From positions 75,555,601-75,619,600 of the forward strand of contig NC_072894.1 of NCBI RefSeq assembly GCF_027943255.1: 64,000 bases of DNA, given 5' to 3'. Made by a program: the position numbers and the translations under genes. The DNA comes from Anastrepha obliqua. Lineage: Eukaryota > Arthropoda > Insecta > Diptera > Tephritidae. The notes below the pieces were generated by a model, which ran no database searches, had not been told where the DNA came from, and worked only from the letters and a program-made list of their open reading frames with translations. Of the stretch, positions 10,935 to 22,765 are shown in pieces (within the stretch, counting starts at the first letter, position 1; each line of letters begins with the position of its first letter).

Positions 10935-12222
10935 AGTGATAGCTGCGCATAAGAAGGGTGATCCTGCATTCTGTGCCAATTACCGCGAGATTAGTCTTCT
11001 AAATATCGCCTATAAGGTTCTAACGAACGTATTGAGTGAAAGGCTAGAGCCCACCGTCAACCAACTGATTGGACCTTATCAGTGTGGCTTTAGACCTGGA
11101 AAGTCTACCATCGACCAAATATTTACAATACGTCAAATCTTGGAAAAGACCCGTGAAAGGAGAATCGACACACACCATCTTTTCGTCGACTTCAAAGGTG
11201 CACTCGACAGTACGAAAAGGAGTTATCTGTATGCCGTGATGTCTGAATTTGGTATCCCCACAAAAAGAATACGGCTTTGCAAGATAGCGTTGCTCAAAAC
11301 CAGCAGCGCCGTCAGAATTGGGAAGGACCTCTCCGAGCCGTTTGATACCAAAAGGGTTTCAGACAGGGTGACTCGCTGTCGTGTGACTTCTTTAACCTGA
11401 TGTTGGAGAGCATCGTACGAGCCGCAGAACTTAATCGCTCAGGCACAATTTTTTATAATAGCGTACAATTGTTGGCGTATGCCGATGCTATTGGCATCAT
11501 CGGCCTTAACAACCGCGCTGTTAGTTCTGCCTTCTCCAAACTGGATAAAGAGGCAAACCGAATGGGCCTGGTAGTGAACGAGGGCAAAACAAAGTACCTC
11601 CTGTCATCAAACAAACAGTCGGCGCACACGTATCAAGCACCCACGCCACTGTTGCCAGTTATGATTTCGAAGTTGTAAAAGACTTCGTGGAAATCCAACG
11701 TAGAATCTCTCTTGCTAACAAGTGCTACTTTGGACTAAGTAAGCAATTGAGTAGTAAAGTCCTCTCTCGACGAACAAAACTAACATTTTACAAGGCTCTC
11801 ATCATGCCCGTCCTAACATATGGCGCAGAAGCGTGGACGATGTCAACATCCGATGAAGCGACGCTTGGAGTATTTGAAAAAAAGATTCTGCGGAAGATTT
11901 TAGGAACTTTGCACGTTGGCATTGGCAAATATCATAGGAATTTCGAATATCAATGGAACGTTGAGCTGTATGAGCTTTACGACGACATAGACATAGTGCA
12001 GCGAATAAAGATCCAACGGCTACGGCTCTGAAAGTATTCGATGCGGTACCAGCTGGTGGTAACAGAGGAAGAGGAAGGCTTCCTCTGCGTTGGAGAGGTC
12101 AGGTGGAGAAGGACTTCACTTCACTTAGTGTGTCCAACTGGCGCCGGGTAGCACTAGAAAGAAACGACTGGCGCGCTTTGTTAAACTCGGCCAAAATCGC
12201 GCCAATTAAGAAGAAGAAGAAG
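10935..12222 (+). pseudogene. LINE reverse transcriptase relic (RTE-like), 5' truncated
   Basis: Non-LTR retrotransposon ORF2 from RT finger to C-terminus. 10936-11400 reads KKGDPAFCANYREISLLNIA, PYQCGFRPGKSTIDQIFTIR and a THHLFVDFKGALDSTKRS motif A region. After a frameshift 11400-11678 carries LLAYADAIGIIGLNNRAVSS; the catalytic Y-A-D-D box at 11478-11489 has become Y-A-D-A. About 15 codons are missing near 11690, after which SLANKCYFGLSKQLSSKVLS and LIMPVLTYGAEAWTMSTSDE follow to 12031. A second small deletion precedes KVFDAVPAGGNRGRGRLPLR (12030-12090), and the end runs into an (AAG)n tail at 12207-12222. It is 5' truncated, as usual for LINEs, with at least three frame breaks. Confidence 0.88.
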
Positions 12223-12454
12223 GACGTCGCCAGCTTAAATTTAAAAATTTACCAGTTATGATACAGAATTCATTACGAAAGATAACCAGTGCAGTACTAG
12301 TACATTTCCTATCAAAAACCATTCTCAATGACACAATGATGGGGTAGGAAATATGTGCAATCATCTACAGCCGCAATGGGGGCCATAAAGCACGTAGTTG
12401 CAGTCAACGTACTCCTTTATAAATCTGCAGCGCCTTAACGCAAGGCTCTCAAAT
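12223..12454. other. spacer, nothing recognised
   Basis: Unassigned sequence between the LINE tail and the next mariner. A left TIR for that mariner should lie in it but none is evident. Confidence 0.4.
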
Positions 12455-13462
12455 TAGCGCCTTGCGAGTAAATATAATGCATCTAATCGAATATTCGCTT
12501 GATAGTAACTGAAAAAAGTTTGCTGGAAATGCATACCAAATCGTCTAGCCGGGCGGCAAAAAGCCGCCGAAGCAGACCGAGATATTTGCAACGTGTATGG
12601 AGAACCTATCATAGGCGAGTCTAAAGCACGGAAATGGTTTGCAAAGTTCAAAAATGACTACTTTGACGTCGATGACTCGTCCCGCAGCAGAAAGTCTTCT
12701 GGATTCGGTGAAGAACGTCTCTAATCACTTTTGAAAGAGAACGATCGCCAAACCAATTGGGAATTGGCAGAAAAAATAAACTACGATCATAAAATGATTT
12801 TCAATCACCTTCATTCCATGGAATTTACTGAAATCTTGGGAGCCTGGGTGCCTCACGAGCTCAACGACAAAGAAAATCGGTTTAAAATTGCTTCCCACAT
12901 CTCGCCTGCCATCGAATAATACGCGGTCATAAACAACGCTTTTTGCACCGAGTCGTCACAGGAGATGATAAATGGTGCCTATACAATAATGTGAAACAAA
13001 AAAGGAGTGGGTGGCTCCAGGAGATACGCCAGAGCCAAGAATCAAGCCGGATCCAAAGAAGATATGCTATGTGTTTGGTGGGACTGGGAGGGCATGGTGC
13101 ATTGGGACATGCTCGAAAAGAATGCCACGGGCAGCAAGGAGCTCTGCAGATACATTGCGTGGATGAGGCTATTCGACTGAAAATACTTGATCGACATGGT
13201 CAAACAATATTTTGTCACGAAAACGCCAGACCACATGTTGCACAATTTGTTAAAGCCGCACTCTCCGGACCTTGTACCGACGATTATCATCTTTCCTGCT
13301 CCCTGTCAAACCATATGAAGGATGTTACCTTCGATAACAAAGAGGTCCTTAAAAGCTGACTCAACAACTTCTTTGACACCGGACGAGTTTTGACGGAACG
13401 GCATCAACCAATTGGCCGAGAGGTGGGAGAAGGATGTAAACAGCAGCGGGAATATATAATTG
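12455..13462 (+). pseudogene. mariner transposase relic (mellifera-like)
   Basis: Almost the full length of a mariner transposase is visible. The N-terminal HTH reads KAAEADRDICNVYGEPIIGE then KARKWFAKFKNDYFDVDDSS at 12560-12680. After a stop, LLKENDRQTNWELAEKINYD and LHSMEFTEILGAWVPHELND lie at 12729-12875. The catalytic region starts at 12943 with MHRVVTGDDKWCLYNN (first Asp); the second Asp is in HENARPHVAQFVKA (13213-13255). The third block is shortened: the canonical YSPDLAP part is gone and only TDDYHL remains. The C-terminus reads LSNHMKDVTFDNKEVLK, stop 13357, with residual coding to EYIID near 13462. The motif wording matches the mellifera subfamily as I know it. I found no TIR pair. 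Confidence 0.85.
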
Positions 13463-14184
13463 ATTAGCTTATTGATATATTTCTTGTTCTTGTTTAAATA
13501 AAAGTCTAAGGAAAAACGCTAGGAACTTAATGCCCAACGTAATACATCAAACTTGCATTTTATTATAATGAAATGGAATGTGCTACAAAACTGTATACCT
13601 GAGAAGTGTCTGAAAATTATGGTCGAAAGATGTGAAATATAGACAACATTTTAAAATTTCTTGAATTTTCGTAAATTTTCAGCAAAGTTTCAAAGTTAGA
13701 TTTACACGCCTTTTTTGTAGTAAGAACCATATTTTTATAAAAAATTAAGAAAGAAAGAGGAATTGCACACATACTTTTTCTAGCTGGTGTATATGCATGT
13801 ATTTATATTAAAGAAATCCCATTATACTTATGCATAGCTACTTGACCTGTTCTGAAGAATTTCAGCAATATTTGCAGGATTATCGAATTTAAAAAGGTTT
13901 ATATCACATCATATTCGCCAAAAGCGAATTTAGATTTTAATATGAATTAGTTACACCTTTCTTGTATACTTCATTAACGAATACTAATATCTGCAAAATT
14001 AGAGAATTATCATTTCCAAAGTTACATACCTACGCGTATGTATGATTTATTCATACGACAGCTTCTACAGTGGAATACGGTATTACCCTGTTTGTTAATT
14101 GGGCAGGATACACTGAAGTTCCAAGCGGCAGAAGTGTATTTCTCTCACCATATTCTGGATCGGAGTTGATCCATGCAATTACCA
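13463..14184. other. AT-rich stretch, nothing recognised
   Basis: No frame, TIR or repeat that I can support between the mariner stop and the LINE end at 14185. Confidence 0.5.
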
Positions 14185-15425
14185 GTTAGGTTAGGTTAAG
14201 TTTTTGTGGCAGTCGGCTTAGAGTAGCCAACTCACATAGACCAAGTAGGTCCGTTGTGGTACCACTGTATAATACGGGAACGTTACTGTTTACTTTTCAT
14301 GACACCAGTTAGACTCTCTCATGAAGCGTAGAAGAGGTTTTATCCCAACAGGGGATAGTTCCGTAACAGCCAATGACAAGTGACACAAGCCATGACCTTC
14401 GAGATGTTCTCTCTTGAGACTTTAAGGGGTTATATACCTTGTGTTTTTCAAGAAAATCAAAATAAATTTTATTTCTTTATCGTAAAGTACAATCCCTTGA
14501 GAACATTTTCCAAAAATTTCATAGAGATCTGAGCAATAGATCGAAAGTTACAGCGTTTTAAATTGTGCGTCGTCACAACGTAACGTAACTAAACTTGAAA
14601 CTTTAAACGCGATTATCTCAAAAACGTGTTTTTCCAAAAATGCTTTTGCGGTGGACGCGATTGCAAAAAAAGTATTCAACCGATTTTTATAATTTTTTTT
14701 TTAAATTGTTCGTAATTGATGTCGCCTCTTAGTGAACGATCAACTTTTTATGTATAAATTTTTATTTTGCAGATATGAATTTTTTAATGCCAATTTTAGG
14801 ACTGTAGAAGTTGGGTTTTTTAAAAACATGTTCCTATTTTCACAAAAATCAAAATATTTAATATATTGATCGTTCACTAAGAAGATATAACCCTATACTA
14901 ATGAAATCTTTTCGATTTTTTGATTTCAGTTGACTTGGTGGACTTGAATCGCGTCCACCGCAAGCCTCTTCCAAAAAAAGGGTCTTGGGGGAAAACGCCA
15001 TAACTCCGCCATTTTTAAATATTTTTACACAAACAAAGCCTTTTTTTCTTTAAACATTGTAATATCCAATAATAAAAACTTTTATACAATAAAATTATTG
15101 CTACATATCTTTAAAAAAACCCAACTTTCGCTAATTTTACCGGACCACAAGGTATATAACCCCTTAAGCAATTCTCCTGATATTTTCTTATCTATAAGTA
15201 TTTGCGGCCAAATTAGGCTGATTTTAACACACGCATCTTCTTTTCTATCAACCATGCCCTGTTCTGATATTTTTTGCCACGAGATTCTTATGTTTTTTGA
15301 ACACTCAATTGGTGGTTCGTCGACTGGGAGTTTGGTATATACTTTATCTCTGTACTTTTTGCCTTTGATACCTATCGAAAAAGATTCGGAGAGTAACTTT
15401 TGCTTCATAATTTATTTAATTTTAT
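14185..15425 (-). pseudogene. LINE 3' part (RNase H region), split by a MITE
   Basis: Minus-strand LINE in two pieces, 15425-15168 and 14425-14185, with a 738-bp MITE between. The first piece codes for the end of the RNase H/connection region of an I/R1/LOA-type ORF2 (YTKLPVDEPPIECSKNIRIS, then VKISLIWPQ at 15225-15200, then KISGELL). Removing the MITE plus one TTAA joins this in frame with KVSRENISKVMACVTCHWLL in the second piece. The 3' UTR follows and ends at 14185 in two and a half CCTAA pentamers, seen as ttaggttaggtt on the plus strand. The element is otherwise truncated at its 5' side near 15425. It is a relic, but the interruption itself is recent enough to reconstruct. Confidence 0.8.
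14426..15163. mobile_element. 738-bp TTAA fold-back MITE
   Basis: Perfect 18-bp TIRs: ggggttatataccttgtg at 14426-14443 and its exact reverse complement at 15146-15163, each flanked by TTAA (14422-14425, 15164-15167). Two more perfect inverted repeats are nested symmetrically inside: 17 bp (14646-14662 against 14947-14963) and 16 bp (14728-14743 against 14866-14881), so the single strand could fold along most of its length. No coding frame of note. TTAA duplication is the piggyBac-superfamily signature, but the ends start with GGGG rather than CCC. It sits inside the minus-strand LINE. A related element is at 43401-44116. Confidence 0.9.
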
Positions 15426-17699
15426 AAAAATTGGAAACCTTCTGTCACTTAAAAGATTTGAAAGACTCACTGATACCTAACCTAGAATTCTCCACTTTCG
15501 TATATCATTTTTTTGGTCAGGACGTCTTACTTACTTCCTGTATTCTCGATTAAAATTGGCTTCTGCTTGCCATTTGGTTTAATCTCTCATTTTTATACTA
15601 AAACAGCCGTTCATGTGCATTTTTGGGGATGGAAAATGAGCAATTAAAAAAAATTAACGACGAGCAATAATTTTTGAGTTTTTCCATTTTCCATTACTGC
15701 AGTCATTCGCAAGTGAGAAAAAACCTTTTACTTTTCTGTATCTCTACATTTCTCTTCTTTTTTCTTAGCGGCAGACCTCAAGTTATGGACCATTTCCTGC
15801 CCAATTCAACAAATTCCCTACCCAATGCAATATCTTTAAATACACACAGCATCACCCCAAAATGAGCTTGAATACTTTGCAAGCAAAAACAAAAATTTTT
15901 AATTGCACCATTTTCGAAAATAGCAGCAATTCGAGAAAATTTTTCACTTAACCAAGCAGCGGCAACATCGCTGATGCATATCGAAATGTCGCTAACTCAT
16001 CCTGTTGCTGTCTGCTGCTATTGTCGCTATTGAGTTGCAAGTTACGATTTGGGGTACAGCGAGCGCAGATCGGAAAGGAGCAATAAGCGGCAGCAATCTT
16101 TCATTGCGGCAAACTGTGAATTCGTCACATATTCTTATTATTTCGATTTGCCTGTCTGACAGTCAACCGTTGCGGCTACCGCTGCCTCAGCGACTTCGAC
16201 GACGTGTTTGCCATTTATATGGCTGTGAAAATTTGTTGCAATTACACACACTCACTACTTAGAATGAGTATAATGTGTAACGGGCTGGTTGGCTGGCGTG
16301 TGTCGTGGATGCCACATGTGTTTGGATGCACAATTTGGATGCCTCATTCGGTGTCATGCACAATTTTGTTGCTACTTCGTTGACAGTTTTGTCAACAAGC
16401 GTTGAAAATTGGCTAAATATATTACAAGTTGTTGCTGCTGCCAATTGCTGTTGCTGCTATTATTGCTGTTCTTGTTGTTGTGTGTATTATTGCTTTCACT
16501 ACCGTTGCCCCAGCGCATCCATTACACAGTTGAGAGCAGCTCGCACATCACCCGATCGCGAATTTGGGATCTCGCACACACGCGACAACAACACCGCGCG
16601 ACAAACCAATGCGAATTCGCAAATATCCACAATTGTGGACATACACATACATACATACATACATATATACGCACATTCCTGTGTACATGAATTTATATTA
16701 CTGTGCAGTTTTCGAGCGTTTCTTGCATGCCATCACATGTTTGCAGATTTTGTGCCGCATTGGTACGCATCGCAATTTGCAACAGGCATGACTTGTAAAT
16801 TTCTGCGCGTTAAGTATCTGGCAAAGTGCAAAGTAGTTGATATCTCCGCGATGCCGTTTTCGCTGATATTACTACGGCCATCAGTGGCAGTAGTGAGAAC
16901 AGAAATTATTGCTCTTCATTGTTGTTGTTGTCTGCTATATCACCCCCTCAATCAGATCAGAAGCATGTCTACTTTTCTGTCATTTGTGTTCGCATAATAA
17001 ATATATTCATTTACGCTACTTAACTGTATATGCACTGCAGGTACTGTAGCTATGTAGGTACATATACCTCCATATATTTATTTCGCCTTGCGGATGTCTC
17101 GTCTGTGATGAGTTTTCTCTATTTTAAATTTATAATTTTCGCTTTTTTTTAGTTACATTTAGATTGCAAAATATCCGTGAGCGCGTAATGAACTGGGTAT
17201 GCGCTCCTTTGCTCAAGCGTGCCGTGATGGATGCCTTCTGAAATTCTGCATAACATTTATTTTTATCTAATTTGTTTGCCAATTTATTTTTACACTTCTA
17301 TATGATTTACGTTTTCATATGCTTATTTACACGTATGTATGTATGTTTGTTTGTTTGTATATTGATGAAGATATTTTATATGGAGAATGCGTTTAGTAGA
17401 GACACTGTTGAAGAAGCAAGTGTTAGCGAAAATATTGGACTTGCATGTACAAGACTATTAGAAAATAAAAATTTGTCAGGATGCCATTTAGAGGAGAGTG
17501 CGCATAGTAAAATTGTATCATAAAGAGAAAACTAGTCATGCAAACACATCCATAAATAATTATATTTTGAATCATAGAACCAAACTTCGGTTTGCGAGGG
17601 ACGGCTGGGCATCATGCGACACAAGGTATAGCATAAGTATATTGATGATTCACACCATCTCGCTACTGATGTTAGTCTATATGAATGACACTCCTGTTT
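15426..17699. other. non-coding stretch with microsatellites
   Basis: A 230-codon plus-strand frame at 16305-16997 is low complexity (runs of Cys, Tyr and His from TGC/TGT/CAT repeats), has no domain and overlaps similar frames, so I do not call a gene. 16425-16490 is a degenerate (TGC/TGT)n tract and 17335-17360 a tgtttg/tatg run. Part of this GC-richer section (15960-16620) may be host non-coding DNA, but nothing specific is supported. Confidence 0.5.
16641..16666. repeat. (CATA)n microsatellite
   Basis: About six tandem cata units grading into tatata. Simple sequence with no other meaning visible. Confidence 0.85.
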
Positions 17700-19890
17700 T
17701 CTGCTATATCAGCAAGCTATATCAGCAAGCGTAGTAAAGAAGTAAGAGCCAAGATGCCTGGATATTAACCCCGCCAGAGAAGGGCAGCTAAGAAGAAGGT
17801 TCTGAGATGATTCCACCGCATCCTCCATATATCCAACGCAAAAAGGACTCGAAATAATTCCAAGTCTCACAGCATGCATTCCTCGCGCGTAGTGTCCTGT
17901 GAGAAAACCCGAGAGCTGATATTTTGTCAACCTCAGAAACTCGCCCGAGCGACCTCACAAGTTTGTTTACTTGCCCAACGCTCGCTGAGTTGGTGCGAAG
18001 CCCATCTTTAGACCGCAGGTAGTCAGCGGGATCCCAATTTTCTCTTTTCGCGGGGAAATCAACCTCTCATGTCTCTTGTTTGGCCAGCTCATCCGCCTTA
18101 CAGTTTCCCGCAATGTCGCTGTGACCAGGAACCCAGATGGGGCTTCGTCTACCTCTGCCTGGAACACACAGCAGTTGTCCGGTAAGCCGAGTTTGAGTCT
18201 GATGGGGAGCTCCTTGCAAAAACCTCCTGCGCCGACCTTTCCTTCCAACTTCGATCCATACGTGAACAAGTCCACTCTTCCCTTAGTGGAATATGAGTTG
18301 GACTACATTGGTATACATTGATCCGTTGACAAAGGGATGAACTCAAGGTTTCTAAGGATGCTTGAGTGCTCATAAGTGAGGTTAAGCCTATAGGCCGAAC
18401 CCCTCAGTCTGATTTCGGTACATGTAGCGGTAATTCTGCTTGCGATGTCTACGGGTACCACATTTAACATCGCGCTGAGCGCCAGAGTAGGAGTCGTTCG
18501 AAGCGCCTCACAGATTTCAATGAGTGCCGATGAGAAACTCTCTCCAGGTTCTTCACCAATGCCGTCCTCTCTAGTGAGTTCCACCAGACTATGACTCCTT
18601 ATAATAAGGTAGGCTTTACAATTGTATTATATAGCCAAAAAACAACTCAAGGCAAAAGACCTTTTCCCAATTGCGCCCTTGCGCCCATACAAGGCGATTG
18701 TTGCCTTTCTCACTCTTTCCTCAATATTGGACTTCCATGTAAGCTTGCTGCCAAAGATAATACCTAGGTACTTCATCTTATCAGAAAGCATCAGGAGCGC
18801 CACCTAGTGAGGAAAGTTGAGCTCTCGGTATTTTATATTTCACTGACAGGCCACAATCCGTTGCCCATCTAACAACTACGTTCAGATATCCCTGCATCAA
18901 ATTGTAAAGAGTATCCACACATTTTCCTCTAACAAATAGTACCCCGTCATCCACGCAGGCAATTACCCTGCAGCCCCCTCTCACCAGCTCATCCAACAAG
19001 TCACTTACAACAACAACCCAGAGAAGTTGTGAGAGAACACCAGCTTACGGAGTGCCCCTCGTCACCTGCCGGAGGATGAAGATGCCGACCCAGTCTGCCG
19101 CGACTATTCTGTCGCTAAGCATTCTGTAGATACATCTTGTAAGGTCGGTTCAGACCCATAGTTTACCAACAGACCTAGTAATTGCCCTCGGGAGGATGTT
19201 ATTAAAAGCCCCTTAAATGTCGACCAAAGCGCCCACCGCAAACTCCTGAAAAAGAGACTCCTCAATCTCTTTCACAACTGTATACAGAGCAGATTCCATC
19301 GATCTGCCCTTACAATAAGCATGTTGGGTATGCGACAACCGACCCCGTAGAATTTCGGTTCTTATGTGCAAATCAATCAGTCTCTCAAGGGTTTTCAGCA
19401 AGAAGGATGAGAGACTGATTGGCCTAAAGTCCTTAGAGGAGACATGCGAGCTCTTGCCTGCTTGGGTATAAATACAACCCCCACGGCCCTCCATTATATA
19501 TAGCCCCTGGCTATGCAGCTCTCATAGATAGGGCTCAACCACCGGCATGATAACCCCACAGATTTATGCAGCTGGGCGGGAACGATACCGTCAGGACCAG
19601 GTGACTTCAAGGGTCTAAAGGAGTCAATGGCCCAGGCCAGGCGGTGCTTATCCAGCAAGGAAATGCTTTCCAGGCCGGTGTTGGGCTCGTCGGAAAATGG
19701 GCGTCGAGAAGTAACTTCACAGATTCCTCGCAGCTCATCCCCAACATCCTAATTCGTATCTTAAGTACCCCAAGGAAGGAGCGGAACTCCTCCCGAGTAC
19801 TCGCCGAAACCTGGAGGACTCATGCCAGCCTTCTTCTCTTTCGCAGAAGCTTCTCCAAGAGTTCTTCTTAGCCTTCCTAATTTCGGGCTC
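17700..19890 (-). pseudogene. RNase H-bearing LINE ORF2 relic, long 3' portion
   Basis: The longest minus-strand LINE. From 19890 down: endonuclease-RT linker (KKNSWRSFCERK). Then RT fingers and palm at 19494-19213 (KDFRPISLSSFLLKTLERLI, LSHTQHAYCKGRSMESALYT, FAVGALVDI). The catalytic box lies at 18999-18781 as V-D-D in CRVIACVDDGVLFVRG, replacing Y-A-D-D. The thumb is at 18584-18303 (ALRTTPTLALSAMLNVVPVD). RNase H is at 18275-18140, with DLFTYGSKLEGKVGAGGF in place of TDGSK and FQAEVDEAPSG. The zinc-knuckle end is at 17930-17709 (RLGIISSPFCVGYMEDAVES, then LLLSCPSLAGL). Many frameshifts. The same family forms 55526-56222. The clade is I/R1/LOA-like on the basis of the RNase H domain. Confidence 0.87.
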
Positions 19891-22349
19891 ATATATTCCT
19901 AGCCCTACTTTATACAGTTCCCATCTCTACCTTTACACATAATGGCAAAAAAAAGTGCTCGGCTATTTCAATAACGAAGAGAATCCTATGAAGACGACTC
20001 ACGCCCGAGTCACCCGAGATGGTAGCGCTCGCAAAAAATGTCCAAATTAAGAAAAGTTACGGTCAAATTTGCAAGTGCATTGTGAGTCAATTAATAAATG
20101 CTCGATGTGTCAGTATGAACCAGAGACCAAAAAAAATTCATGGTGGAAAAGTCGGCGTAGAAAATTATGGCGAGAGAAACTTTATTATTATAACTAATTA
20201 TTTACAAAATGGTGCTGGGAGTGCAATTACTAAACACGCAATGCACCCGTTCACCCCACTCGCAATGTGAGGGATGCCTCTGAAGCTACACGATTCACGG
20301 AAATTACTTTCATTTTAGATGTAGCTTCCAGTGACATTTTACGAATTGTCATATTTGATAAACGGAGCGAAGAAAGACTTATAACAGCTCGATCAAAAAC
20401 TTAAGCAGTTTCTATGTCCTCTGACAGTCAGGCAGCTGGATAAAATTTTAGACTAAAACCACAACAATGAACTGTTTATTCAGGCGTTGAGCTAATACAG
20501 GCGATCACTCCATCGACTGCGGTAATAATCCTTAAGTCATTCACTGAATCTTTCTTTCAAATACTTAAAGCGCCGTCTCATCGGATGTTGTCATCGTGCA
20601 TACTTCTACGCCGCGCAATAGGACAGGGATGAGGACGACTTATTGAACGTGGATTGTGTTCGTCGAGAGAGGACCTTAATACTCGATTGCCCCCTTAGCT
20701 CTGAAAGTTTAATTTGAAGAAAAATTTTTTATACATCATTAAAATTTCATAATCAATTATTTGATTTCTACTGAGGAGGTATACAGGACGACATTTTAAC
20801 GCCTTTAATCTAACGAGCATAATATTGATCAGTGAGTGAATCATCTAAATTAATAATATTTATATACCTATCAAGTATTTCTCGGAAAAAAGCAAGTTGT
20901 ATAAACTAAAAGGTAAAGTAATTGGAAGTGAATATTTATTCGTCGTGGCCGAATTCTATGCCGATTTGTTGATGATTTCATTGCTGACACTAATAAAGGT
21001 ACCGTCACTCATTATGTCAGCGATTTTTTAAATACTTTTTTTCATTGCTGACGTTTTATATTGAAAGCAGTTATGTTATTTAAGTTTGAGATGTTTTGCT
21101 ATTAACAACGTAAGCCTTTTGGTCACAAGGCAAAATGTTTGCTAAATACCAAAAATCTTAAGGCGCAGGTATGCTCATGGACATAATCGCCTAAGTATAC
21201 GGGTATTTATGTATATAAATAATATACACAATTAAACATATATATACATGTGCCTAATACGTATCGAGAAATTCATCGCATTTTTCCATGACTGTCAAAA
21301 GCTGTCAACAATGTTAACAACTTTTTAACCTTGACGCGCGTTTTTTGCAAAGTTGACGGGCAGTGGCGGTGGCGCATGGACTTAACTTAAACGTGCCCAG
21401 CCGACAGTAAAACTATGAAGAATCAAAATAAGATTTAAATGAAATTGGAAAAAATAAAAAGAGATATGCATGCCTGTGTGCCTGTGCCGCGCGAGATATG
21501 AAGTGTTACTAAACAAGTAAGGAAGTGCTAAATTCGGTCCGAACCAGATTTTATATACCGACGCAGATTTTAGTAAAATTTAATTTGGACTGGTAATTAA
21601 GTCTTAACATATAAAAAGTAGGCGTGCTTTTCAACCGTCACCAAAAGCATATACTGTGAGCGTAAAAGAAAGTGTGCACAACATATCGATGAGATTTGTA
21701 AAAATTCAGTTTATTTTCATCAATATTTCACGCTTTTTAATCAGAATTTTTGAAAAAATTTCAAGTATCCAATTTTATGCTCATTAAATTTTGATATAGT
21801 GAAGTAAAAGTTTCCAGTTATTAAAAAATCGGATTACTTTTTAATCGATTTTTTCTACTTCCATATGCAAAACAATTTGGAATAGGTGTTAAATGGAGAA
21901 AATGCACAAAGCCGTAACTGAAAAAAATTCTCAAAACTCAATGTGATTTTTGACATACTTGAAATTTGCTCTATCAAAATTTATTGCTATAAAATTGCAT
22001 ACATGAAATTTTTTCAAAAATTCTAATTAAAAAGTTTAGAAATTTTTTGTAACTTTGCGATTTTTTATAAATTTTGTGCAAAGTTTAAAACTTGGCATTA
22101 ATGGCACAACCCAGTGTCCAAAATGTTTATTTCATCGTATACTTTTTTTATTTTAATCACTTTGATTAATTTTGCTTCTCTAATGGATACGAGTATAAGA
22201 CTTTTTTCTGATAATTGGCGTTATATTGGAGATGGACGTACTGGGTCTCAATATTTGCGCCAAAAAGACTTCTCTCATCATTCTACGAAATTTGGTATAT
22301 ATATATTATATATATATTCGTATATCTACACGAAGGTAACTATTTATAT
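19891..22349. other. unassigned; possible LINE RNase H scrap near 20430
   Basis: Around 20415-20510 a frame-broken stretch reads SSDSQAAG then KILD and NHNNELFIQAL. This resembles the third RNase H motif (SDSQAAL...) of LINEs, but it is too short for a firm call. The frame at 20019-20270 has no motif. From 20700 onward the sequence is AT-rich without recognisable genes, apart from the repeat at 21530. Confidence 0.3.
21528..21700. repeat. possible dispersed repeat starting with a short palindrome
   Basis: gtgctaaattcggtccgaacc followed by a tttatatacc motif resembles the start of a dispersed repeat I associate with higher flies (a short ttcggtccgaa palindrome near the end, then tatatacc). 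Only one copy is present here and I see no second end, so the call is tentative. Confidence 0.3.
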
Positions 22350-22765
22350 ATCTCGTCTTACAATGGAAAGATTAACATTTGTGAAAAATGGTTTTATTGT
22401 TTTGTAAAATATTCTCGGTAATGAAGAATTCACCTTTGCATTCGTTTCAACTAATTTTCGAAGAATCTTGTCCAATAGCGTTTGCAAGTCGTTTTTTTGA
22501 TCCAACAATTTTGGGATCCAACAACAATACACCCGGTTTATCACAAAATAAGCAGCCGAAATATTTTGCGAAAGAATGCCTCAGCCTCACAATATGCGAC
22601 GTGATGAACTTGGCCAATCATTTCACGCACAGCATCGACAATTTCGGGCACAACAATTTTGGATAACTTTCCTGGAGTTCGTCGGTGAACAAACAGCGAC
22701 CACGATTTAGTGGGCGAGGCACCAGTTTTTTGGGCTACAGGATGGAACTTGCTTTCTGCATAATG
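22350..22765 (-). pseudogene. mariner transposase relic with large central deletion
   Basis: Minus strand. Near 22700-22600 the reading KIVVPEIVDAVREMIGQVHH followed by VAYCEAEAFF matches the second HTH unit of the mariner at the window start (VVVPKTIDAVRELILQVRHV, TYREIE). After a jump, 22480-22405 reads FFEN-LKRMQR-ILHYRE, which is the C-terminal end of the same family. The whole catalytic domain between them is missing. There are several stops and no TIR pair is seen. The relationship to the 31-806 copy is visible by eye. Confidence 0.6.

Noticed and set aside
15098..15427. 109-codon plus-strand frame
   Set aside because: Lies antisense to the LINE coding and runs across the MITE border; a shadow.
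16305..16997. 230-codon plus-strand open frame
   Set aside because: Cys/Tyr/His-rich translation of TGC, TGT and CAT simple repeats, overlapping similar frames; no domain, no codon pattern and no homologous wording.
22114..22421. Two overlapping plus-strand frames with Ile/Tyr-rich ends
   Set aside because: The Ile/Tyr run comes from a TATATA tract, with no domain; part of the region is antisense to a mariner relic.
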